Source: an uncultured Spirochaetia bacterium
Lineage (GTDB): Bacteria > Spirochaetota > Spirochaetia > CAKZLE01
Length of the DNA: 64,000 nucleotides
NCBI GenBank assembly: GCA_937125225.1
Contig: CAKZLE010000020.1
Location: 434,001 to 498,000 of the forward strand
Reading direction: 5' to 3'
How positions within the stretch are numbered: position 1 is the stretch's first letter; each line of letters begins with the position of its first letter. Below are positions 1 through 6,630 of this stretch, piece by piece. Under the pieces are notes generated by a model that was given only the letters and a program-made list of their open reading frames with translations, was not told the DNA's origin and did not search any database. Both the position numbers and the translations under genes were made by a program.

Positions 1-538
1 CTTCAGATCTTCTTATCGTGAAGAGTCTTCCGAGACTCAACGTCCCATACCGTGCCCCTTCAGTACAGAAGTATCTGCAGAAGGGTCTATCGATGATCGT
101 TGAGGCGAGAAGGAACAGCGCGAGCAAGATCCATGCTGTGACCGTAATAGATGTGGTCATACCCGAAAGGGAGCCCATGAAGGTCGCATAGGGGGAGCTG
201 AGTATCCCCAGAAATAGTAATCCTGCCATCCCTGCAGCCAAGAGTATATAACGCAGGAAGACGAGAAATCGTTCCACCTTCTCTGGGACTCTCAGTTTTC
301 TACCAAATACCTTGTTACCGGCTCTTCCAAGCCATTCCTGGACGAGACCGAAAGGACAGAGCCATCCACAGAACCAGGAGCCACTCAATAGCGCGATCGC
401 CATGAGTGCAATGGCAACGAAGAAGTCTTTGCCGACAAGGGCCGAGACCGTTGCTGCTAGATAGAGTAGTTGAAAGATGACTCGAAGTCCCCCATACCAG
501 GTTGGCTTCGTCTGAAAGAATCTCTTTTTCTGTCTCAT
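1..538 (-). CDS. 4Fe-4S membrane protein, NapH/YccM-like (C-terminus cut by window edge)
   Basis: The minus frame is open from an ATG at 538 to the window edge (179 codons). The protein starts with a short basic segment and has hydrophobic stretches at about residues 20-50, 85-115 and 125-145. The first cluster motif is WFCGWLCPFGLVQEW, the CxxxCP signature of NapH/NosR/YccM/CcoG membrane ferredoxins, and a second Cys pair (FCRYFC) lies near residue 158. Such proteins pass electrons between the membrane and periplasmic or cytoplasmic partners. It follows the riboswitch-led transporter operon but has its own promoter at 591-619, so it may belong to the next transcription unit. The family is clear; the redox partner is not visible. 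Confidence 0.8.
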   Translation of the reverse strand, partial: MRQKKRFFQTKPTWYGGLRVIFQLLYLAATVSALVGKDFFVAIALMAIALLSGSWFCGWLCPFGLVQEWLGRAGNKVFGRKLRVPEKVERFLVFLRYILLAAGMAGLLFLGILSSPYATFMGSLSGMTTSITVTAWILLALFLLASTIIDRPFCRYFCTEGARYGTLSLGRLFTIRRSE

Positions 539-590
539 ATGGTTCCTGCTTTATATCTAATCTAATTACTCATCTAATATACCATGAGTC

Positions 591-619
591 ATAATAAAAG
601 AGTGTAAAGAGAATGTAAA
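591..619 (-). promoter_or_regulatory. Predicted sigma-70 promoter for the 4Fe-4S membrane protein gene
   Basis: On the minus strand TTTACA (614-619) and TATTAT (591-596) are separated by exactly 17 bases and lie about 55 bases upstream of the ATG at 538. A weak AT-rich inverted repeat (AGATTAA/TTAATCT, 623-642) lies just upstream, after the permease stop codon. Together they suggest separate transcription of the downstream gene. Confidence 0.5.
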
Positions 620-657
620 CAGAGATTAATATTTCTTAATCTTGCAAGATGATAGCA

Positions 658-2685
658 TTAATAGGGTTGTGTTTCTTTGAGTTTATTCTCTCTCAATGGA
701 TTCCTGAATCGATAGAACAGCAGTACGATGATCAGGCAGTTGATGACTGAAGCTGCAGCAAAGAGGTTCCACTGGGGGAAGCCTGAGGCAAGATTTCCGA
801 CTAGGGAGAAGAGTTTGACACTGATCGGGAAGTTATGCTCGGTGTTGATGAACAACAGAGGTGCCATAAAACCATTCCAAGCTGCGATAAAAGCCAGGAG
901 CATATTCACTGCGATGATGGGGAGGCTTAGAGGGAGGAGTATCCTCCTGAAATAGGTCAGTGGGCGAATACCCTCTAACAGAGCCTGTTCTTCGAAAGAG
1001 GCAGGTATCTTCTCCATATAGGAAAGAGAGGTGAACAGGGCTGTGGGTATAGAATGGTTGAGGTAGATCAGGATCAAAGGGATATAGGAATCGATGAGGT
1101 GAAGGCGTCTGAAGAATGCATAGAGTGGGATCAGTGAATGCATCCCCCCGTAGAGTCCAATGATCTGCAGAAAGGTTAGGACGAAGAAGGCTGTCCTGTG
1201 ACCTTTATGGAGAAGACTAAAGGCGGAGGGCAGGATGATCAATGGTAGGAGAATTGCCGTAGCTGTTGAGAGCAGGAGGGTATTGAGGAAGTATCTGAGA
1301 ATATCCTCATCGACTATGATACGAATGAAATTCTCGTAGGTAGGGTATGGTGGGATGATCGAGTCGATATAACTGCTACCGAGACCTGATATACTCAACC
1401 AGATCAAAAGAAAGATGATCAGTGTTGCAGATAGGAGAAAGAGTAAGATCAGGAGTATCGTGATTGATTCATGAAGAAAGGTGACCCCCTTTGAGAGCTG
1501 TAGTCTTTCTCGCAAGGTGAGGAGTCTATCCCTCGTTGAACTTCTATTGGTTATTGAAGGATCGTTCAGCAGAATATAATAGATGAGCAGGGCGAAGAGG
1601 ATCGCGGGAGAGAAACCTTCGAGGAAACCGTATCGTTCGATCGAAAAGATTATCCAGATCGACTGCAATACCAAAATGAGCTTGTAGAGGGCTTTTGAGT
1701 ACAGGGCCGTGAGCCCGTACAGTGCTGCCCAAAGGATTCCTACTGGACCTGCGAAGACGATCTGGCTGATCCCGACAACAAAAGAGGGAGTGAAACCCTC
1801 GATCTTGCCTTTCCGAGAAAAGAACCAGATCAACATCATGGTGAAGACGACACCTGCAAGGATGACAGCATAGGCCGATGAGATACCGAGATCCTCCTGT
1901 GTCTGAAAGATCTCATAGATGAGTATGTCGAGAGTGGTTGTCGCTCCGATGATGAACTTATCGGTGATACCAGAGATCAAGGGTGGGCCACCTGAGGTCA
2001 TCAGATAGATCACATTGAACTCTTTCATGAACTTGATGAAGTTCAGGATACTCAAGACGGTGATCGTTCCTCCTATCTGAGGGAGATAGATCCTGTGGAG
2101 AATCTGTCTGTTATCTGCTCCATCAATGAGGGCGGCCTCTTTAAGATATCTTGAGATCTTACTGAAAGAACCAATGAGGATGAAGGTGGTGAAGGGGACT
2201 GACATCCAGATACTGACCCACAGGGTTGAGAGAAAGGATGCTATCGGGTCGTTAAGCAGGTTTATCTCTAGTCCTGTGAGTAGGGAGAATAGTGATATCC
2301 CCCCGTCTCCATGAAAGAACGATCTCCACAGGGGGACTGCGATATAGACCGGTATCCCCCAGGGGATAAGTAAGGCTATGAACAGGAGTCTTCTCTCTTT
2401 TCGTAGGGAACTCAGTTTCCAGGCAAGGAGCACCGATATACCAAGCCCCAGGGAGGTGTTTGCCGCAGCCCAGAGGAAACTAATATTCACGCTATAGGTA
2501 AATCCTTTATCAGAAAGTAGATAGCGATAATTATCGAGACCCGCAGGAGTACGGATCCCGAAGATGTCATGAAAGAATGAAGAGATCACAGCTTCTCCGA
2601 AGGGGGCTATCCCTGCGATCGCTACGATCATAGCCATGGGGAGGAGCAGCCACCAGCTCGTCAGGAATCTTGTAGGTCTCTTCAT
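658..2685 (-). CDS. Single-chain ABC importer permease (fused MalF- and MalG-type halves)
   Basis: At 675 residues this is about twice a normal sugar-type permease. The N-terminal half (about 1-300) looks like a MalF-type subunit with the cytoplasmic EAA loop reading EAALIDGADNRQILHRIYLP. Three or four extra membrane segments link it at about 300-370. The C-terminal half (about 400-670) looks like a MalG-type subunit with a second EAA loop, EEQALLEGIRPLTYFRRILLP. One polypeptide thus carries both docking loops for the ATPase dimer. It ends the operon 4105-5604, 2696-4066, 658-2685 and starts 10 bases after the lipoprotein stop. No ATPase gene is adjacent, so a shared ATPase is assumed. The substrate is unknown; the Moco-type riboswitch upstream suggests a link to molybdenum/tungsten cofactor status. 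Confidence 0.8.
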   Translation of the reverse strand: MKRPTRFLTSWWLLLPMAMIVAIAGIAPFGEAVISSFFHDIFGIRTPAGLDNYRYLLSDKGFTYSVNISFLWAAANTSLGLGISVLLAWKLSSLRKERRLLFIALLIPWGIPVYIAVPLWRSFFHGDGGISLFSLLTGLEINLLNDPIASFLSTLWVSIWMSVPFTTFILIGSFSKISRYLKEAALIDGADNRQILHRIYLPQIGGTITVLSILNFIKFMKEFNVIYLMTSGGPPLISGITDKFIIGATTTLDILIYEIFQTQEDLGISSAYAVILAGVVFTMMLIWFFSRKGKIEGFTPSFVVGISQIVFAGPVGILWAALYGLTALYSKALYKLILVLQSIWIIFSIERYGFLEGFSPAILFALLIYYILLNDPSITNRSSTRDRLLTLRERLQLSKGVTFLHESITILLILLFLLSATLIIFLLIWLSISGLGSSYIDSIIPPYPTYENFIRIIVDEDILRYFLNTLLLSTATAILLPLIILPSAFSLLHKGHRTAFFVLTFLQIIGLYGGMHSLIPLYAFFRRLHLIDSYIPLILIYLNHSIPTALFTSLSYMEKIPASFEEQALLEGIRPLTYFRRILLPLSLPIIAVNMLLAFIAAWNGFMAPLLFINTEHNFPISVKLFSLVGNLASGFPQWNLFAAASVINCLIIVLLFYRFRNPLRENKLKETQPY

Positions 2686-2695
2686 CTGTCTTTCA

Positions 2696-4066
2696 CTATT
2701 CTATGATCATCCTGCTCACATTCCTTACGGCCTTGATGCCTTCAGGAATCATGAGCGCATCCTGGTCCCAGGCGATGACTAGTGGCTGTTCTCGTTCCGA
2801 GAGTTCGCCTCCATCACCATAGTACATTGCAAGGATGACATCAGTGTTTCCCTCTAACTGTTCGGCAGCTAGGGTGATCGAGAAGCCATCTGCAGCCTCT
2901 ATGGTCACACTCTTATATTCCGGATAATGGCTGAACAGTTCATAGAGGGGGATTCCCATATACTCGATGACTGTATCACTCTTCGAATGGTAGTAGCCTA
3001 CGACACTCTTATGGGTCGTCACTCCACTTTGGATAGTCTGTCTATCGAGGATCTCTGATCCATCAACACTCTCTAAAGTAAGAGTGAAATCCTTGAAAGA
3101 AACATCTTCGATGAAGACCTTCTTGATCATCTTCGCAGATATATGACCGGTTATCTGTGGGTTCTTAGGGCCGACTTTCACCAGTCTCATATATCCGGGG
3201 TCCTCTGGCATATACTCCCCATCTTCGATGAAGGCAAGGATCCAGGTACCATCTGCCTGATCGAGTAGCTGTTGTCCACTATAATCCATCTCATACCCAT
3301 CGGTTGATACTATAGTGACTGTCTGATCTGCAGTCAATGCAATCGTATCTCCGATCAGATCGACTAACTTCACTCCACCCCAGATATGCGAGAAGATGAT
3401 ATCATGCGAGTTCTTGTATTCACCGGTATCTTCGATATAATGAGGATGGGCCTGTAACTCTGCCAGGGTATAGACACTCCTGAGGTCCCCGATCTCAAGG
3501 ATGAATTCGAATCCGTTCTCTTCAAGGACTACCGGGGCAAGAGATAGTTCGATAGTCGTAAGTTCTTTGATCCAGAACTGTCCACCAATCTCTCCGATGA
3601 TCATCGGAGGAGTCTTCTCTCCATCTTGGGACAAGGCGATATATATATCCTCAGAGTCAAATTCTGCTGTATCGAAGGTCGCCGCATAGCCATCAGCAGA
3701 ATTTAGCGTGATATCATATCCACTATCCCATAACTCCTTATCGAAGGTGTAGGGCATGGAGCCGTCAGCATCATCACAGATCGCGATGATAGCAGAGAGG
3801 GGAATAGCCTCATATATTCTGGTCTCTCCCTTCTTCTCAAAGGAAAACTCTCTAAGCATGTCCGGATTGTATTCGATCCACGCATCGATATCTGATTCAT
3901 AGATCTCATCAGACCTGACACCTGTCAAGGTTATCATCCATCCTACACCCTCCGGTGTCGCCTGAGATACCGCATCTACGGTATTCTGTCTCTCTAGACT
4001 GGTACAACTTGAGAGTATGACCAGTGCAATTACTGCTGCTATGAGCATCCATCGCCTATTGTGCAT
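2696..4066 (-). CDS. Lipoprotein with three molybdopterin-oxidoreductase-fold-like repeats
   Basis: The first 21 residues form a lipoprotein signal peptide ending at the lipobox LSSC (Cys21). The remaining 435 residues show three copies of a pattern in which a hydrophobic 'G(V/I)xLxxLx' strand is followed by a 'DGYxxxF/Y' or 'DGFxITL' strand, an 'ILAxxxxGE' turn and a closing 'IxxIxI' strand (roughly 40-180, 190-320 and 325-455). The best copy, the second, contains GGVKLVDLIG, STDGYEMDYS, ILAFIEDGEYM and a YMRLV strand. In known families this resembles the sulfite-oxidase-type molybdopterin-binding fold in forms without the cofactor Cys. It probably sits on the outside of the inner membrane with the solute-binding protein. 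Function is unproven. Confidence 0.65.
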   Translation of the reverse strand: MHNRRWMLIAAVIALVILSSCTSLERQNTVDAVSQATPEGVGWMITLTGVRSDEIYESDIDAWIEYNPDMLREFSFEKKGETRIYEAIPLSAIIAICDDADGSMPYTFDKELWDSGYDITLNSADGYAATFDTAEFDSEDIYIALSQDGEKTPPMIIGEIGGQFWIKELTTIELSLAPVVLEENGFEFILEIGDLRSVYTLAELQAHPHYIEDTGEYKNSHDIIFSHIWGGVKLVDLIGDTIALTADQTVTIVSTDGYEMDYSGQQLLDQADGTWILAFIEDGEYMPEDPGYMRLVKVGPKNPQITGHISAKMIKKVFIEDVSFKDFTLTLESVDGSEILDRQTIQSGVTTHKSVVGYYHSKSDTVIEYMGIPLYELFSHYPEYKSVTIEAADGFSITLAAEQLEGNTDVILAMYYGDGGELSEREQPLVIAWDQDALMIPEGIKAVRNVSRMIIE

Positions 4067-4104
4067 TTTCTACTCCTATTCATTTGTTTTTATATTCTGT
4101 TAGA

Positions 4105-5604
4105 TCATTGATCTGATGAGGCCTGTTCCAAAAGTCTTTCTCCCTGCTTGAGAACTTCCTCAGTCTTCATCTGTCCTGAGAGTGCGAATCTCAGCAACTT
4201 CCACATGATATTCTTATAGGCCGTATAGGCGCTATCAGAGGGTATAACCTTCCCCTGTTCTGTCTGCTTCAGCATCACCTCATAATAGGGCGTGCTGCTT
4301 TCAAGTGCTTTCGAGGAAAAACTGTTTGCCGGTAGTTTATATAGCTCTTTGGAGAATCGATACTGTACATCGAGTCCTGTGAGATAGGATAGAAGGCGGT
4401 AGGCGAGTATCGGGTGGCTCGAATGATGAGTGATCCCGAAGGCTTTGAAGTCGAGCATAGGAGACAGCGGAGTGCTCGTGGCATCATTGATGATCACCGG
4501 TGCGATCTCATAGGGGATTCCAAGCTTCTGGAAATAGGGGATCGAATAGGATGCTGAGTAGATCATAGCTGAACGACCTGAACTGAAGAGTGAGATCATG
4601 GCATCCTTCTCTGTTGGTCGGAAATAGTCTTTCTGATTCAGTTCTACAATATAGTCCAATGCTCTCTTTGTAGGTTCATCGAAGACTGAGATATCTCTAT
4701 TATCTTCGAAGAGTGATTCTTTACCGAAACTGTATTCGAAGGGTAACAGCCAGAATACTGAATAGGCGTTCCAGGTCAATGGAAGGGCGACCTCTGAGCT
4801 CAATTGTGCTGCTAGGGTCTCAAGCTCTGTTAACGTGATCGAATCATGGGAGCTCAGATCGATCAGCTCTGGATTATAAAAGAAAAGCTGAGAATCGCAA
4901 TAGAACGGGAGAGCCCACTGTTTTTCCTGAAGAGAGAAGGCCTGAACCCCTCTCTGATCCAGATCGATCGTGAGTGATTGAGGTAACGGCTGCAGGGCTT
5001 TCGCCTCGACAAGGGAATGGAGCTTACCAGGAGAACTCATGATGATATCTGGAGCACTACCACCTCCCCGTACCACTGAGATCAATCTTGACTCAGGATT
5101 CGGTATATTGAGTACGGTGATATCTATTGCATGGTTTTTACCAAAACGTAGGATCTCCTCTCTCAGCTCATCGGTACCTTCCCAACTGATCCAGATCTCC
5201 AGTTGGTCATCGGCGAGTATCTCACCACTGACATCGATAGAGCCCACATCAGTGAAGATCTGATAGCCTGGGATAAAAAGAGCCAGTTCGGGATCTGAGG
5301 TTAGTAGATAGGAGTGTTCCAAAGTATCTTCAAGGGTCTCGATGCGAAGTGGGATCCCATCGATATTGATCTCCCAAGCCTCGAAGAACAGGGGGAGAAG
5401 TTGGGATAGTACGATTCCCTTCTCCTGTCTGTCACCAGTCAGTTCTTGCGGGAGGGGATAGGACAACTCTGTCAGAACATCGTCTGAGAAGGTCTCAGGC
5501 TGCTTTTGGTTCACTGACACCTCAAGTGCTGAGAGGGATGTTATCCCGATAAAAGAGATCAATATACAGGTGATACTCAAAGAGATCCTTCGTAATGTAA
5601 TCAT
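4105..5604 (-). CDS. Solute-binding protein with an extra N-terminal domain, riboswitch-controlled
   Basis: A signal peptide covers about residues 1-27 (hydrophobic core, ending near SLSALE). Residues about 28-135 form an extra domain (GIVLSQLLPLFFEAWEINID segment) that resembles the repeats in the next gene. Residues about 140-499 are a family-1 (MalE-like) binding protein: ISWEGTDELREEILRFG at the start, APDIIMSSPG, and a late YRLLSYLTG segment. I place the start at the ATG at 5604, which has the Shine-Dalgarno AAGGAAG five to six bases upstream. A GTG at 5622 would extend the frame but lies inside the conserved 3' part of the riboswitch. This is the first gene of an operon with the lipoprotein and fused permease. 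Ligand unknown. Confidence 0.75.
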   Translation of the reverse strand: MITLRRISLSITCILISFIGITSLSALEVSVNQKQPETFSDDVLTELSYPLPQELTGDRQEKGIVLSQLLPLFFEAWEINIDGIPLRIETLEDTLEHSYLLTSDPELALFIPGYQIFTDVGSIDVSGEILADDQLEIWISWEGTDELREEILRFGKNHAIDITVLNIPNPESRLISVVRGGGSAPDIIMSSPGKLHSLVEAKALQPLPQSLTIDLDQRGVQAFSLQEKQWALPFYCDSQLFFYNPELIDLSSHDSITLTELETLAAQLSSEVALPLTWNAYSVFWLLPFEYSFGKESLFEDNRDISVFDEPTKRALDYIVELNQKDYFRPTEKDAMISLFSSGRSAMIYSASYSIPYFQKLGIPYEIAPVIINDATSTPLSPMLDFKAFGITHHSSHPILAYRLLSYLTGLDVQYRFSKELYKLPANSFSSKALESSTPYYEVMLKQTEQGKVIPSDSAYTAYKNIMWKLLRFALSGQMKTEEVLKQGERLLEQASSDQ

Positions 5605-5708
5605 CGCTTCCTTTCCAAACACGGGAAGGGTACCAGTTTCCCAGGTAACCTCTATCGGTCACCATCCATAGCGTGTGCCTTAGGAGTAACTGACTCGGAA
5701 GTTTCTTT
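5605..5708 (-). promoter_or_regulatory. Moco (molybdenum cofactor) riboswitch-like leader RNA
   Basis: Read on the minus strand the leader begins CTTCCGAGTCAGTTACTCC and ends TCCCGTGTTTGGAAAGGAAG, directly before the ATG at 5604. This matches from memory the layout of the Moco RNA motif before E. coli moaA, whose 3' end reads CUCCCGUAUCUGGAAAGGUG. Seen pairings: the outer stem CTTCC/GGAAG, an arm CTAT...ATAG, and an arm GGTTACC...GGTACC with the loop TGGGAAACT. The closing strand GGAAAGGAAG contains the Shine-Dalgarno of the first gene, so folding would hide it and control translation. The motif family senses Moco or its tungsten form. Confidence 0.82.
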
Positions 5709-5716
5709 TCTTCTAC

Positions 5717-5745
5717 AGTGTAGTGTAAGAGTCAGGTATTGGCAA
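5717..5745 (-). promoter_or_regulatory. Predicted promoter of the riboswitch-controlled transporter operon
   Basis: On the minus strand TTGCCA (5740-5745) and TACACT (5717-5722) are 17 bases apart. Transcription starting about 7 bases later would begin at the 5' edge of the Moco-like leader, which fits the riboswitch call. Confidence 0.5.
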
Positions 5746-5807
5746 GGATATAGACCGTAGGAGAGTTCCCTGTTTGAAATCACTCGAATACTGATGAACA
5801 GATCATA

Positions 5808-5836
5808 TGGAAATTGTCGGGTACCTATAGTATTAT
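5808..5836 (+). promoter_or_regulatory. Candidate promoter for the hypothetical gene at 5906
   Basis: TGGAAA (5808-5813) and TATTAT (5831-5836) are separated by 17 bases and face the gene at 5906. The -35 match is only four of six, so this is tentative. Confidence 0.3.
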
Positions 5837-5905
5837 CAGGGGGTGAGGTGAGTGAGATACTCAGAACAATTCACCTAGATAGCCCTAAATGATCAGGAGT
5901 AACCT

Positions 5906-6511
5906 ATGAAAGCAGAAGAACCAGTGCATAAGATCTTTGATTCTATCCCTGGATTAGTCAGGTATGAGCGAATGACTAGAGACCTTCTCGAAGAGGCCTC
6001 CCAGCGAGAGTTTGAGAAGGGGAAGGATCCAAAGAATATCATCTCCTTCTATAATCAGGGAATCAAAGATGCTCTTGAGATGGATCATATCTATATCATT
6101 CTCAAGAATCGTTCCTTCAGATTGCCAGACCGACCGACCTTCTTCCTCGTAGAGCAGGTCAAGAGTGTTGATGAGCAGTTCGAGCATACGACTATCGACG
6201 GGGCTCCCTATAGGATCATCGGGGAAGAGTACCTTGCCCATCTAAATAAGCCAGAGCCTAAGAAACTTCTCTTGGGGGTCATCAGGTATGAAAAAGAGAA
6301 AAGAGAGAGTAACAAGAATCCGGTTTTGATCCTGTTGCCCTCATTACCTTTCAGGGAACTCGAGCTCTATAAAGAATCCCTTGGGATCGACACCATTCAA
6401 TCAGTGTCTCCCTCTTTCGAGACAGATCTATTCATTCGAGAAGAGCTGGGTTTTGAGGTAAGCCCCGACCTTGCGACTTTGATCATCTCTTTCAATGATA
6501 TAAAGGGTTGA
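5906..6511 (+). CDS. Hypothetical cytoplasmic protein, 201 aa
   Basis: I do not recognise a family. The start ATG has a good ribosome site (AGGAG, six bases upstream). The protein is charged, has no signal peptide or membrane segment and no cysteine or obvious catalytic motif. The N-terminal third is helix-rich and acidic/basic (RDLLEEASQREFEKGKDP), the middle is beta-like (IYIILKNRSF, TFFLVEQVKS), and the C-terminus contains PVLILLPSLP and ATLIISFND. It is divergent from the riboswitch operon with about 300 bases between the starts and stands alone, with the mannosidase gene converging on it. It could be a small regulator or a phage-independent orphan; no function is claimed. Confidence 0.7.
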   Translation: MKAEEPVHKIFDSIPGLVRYERMTRDLLEEASQREFEKGKDPKNIISFYNQGIKDALEMDHIYIILKNRSFRLPDRPTFFLVEQVKSVDEQFEHTTIDGAPYRIIGEEYLAHLNKPEPKKLLLGVIRYEKEKRESNKNPVLILLPSLPFRELELYKESLGIDTIQSVSPSFETDLFIREELGFEVSPDLATLIISFNDIKG

Positions 6512-6552
6512 GACTTCCCTGATCAAGATCCAATCCTGTACACTCCTCTCAT

Positions 6553-6591
6553 AAAAAAAGAAGAACCCGATATGTGCTACATACCGGGTTC
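6553..6591 (-). terminator. Rho-independent terminator after the alpha-mannosidase gene
   Basis: A hairpin with arms GAACCCG and CGGGTTC plus an inner TATGT/ACATA extension lies at 6563-6591. On the minus strand it is followed by TTCTTTTTTT. The opposite strand also has a T-poor but A-rich flank (CAAAAAAAC), so it mainly serves the minus-strand gene. Confidence 0.85.
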
Positions 6592-6630
6592 AAAAAAACA
6601 ACTCATTATTATTGGAGGTCTTGGAAAAAC

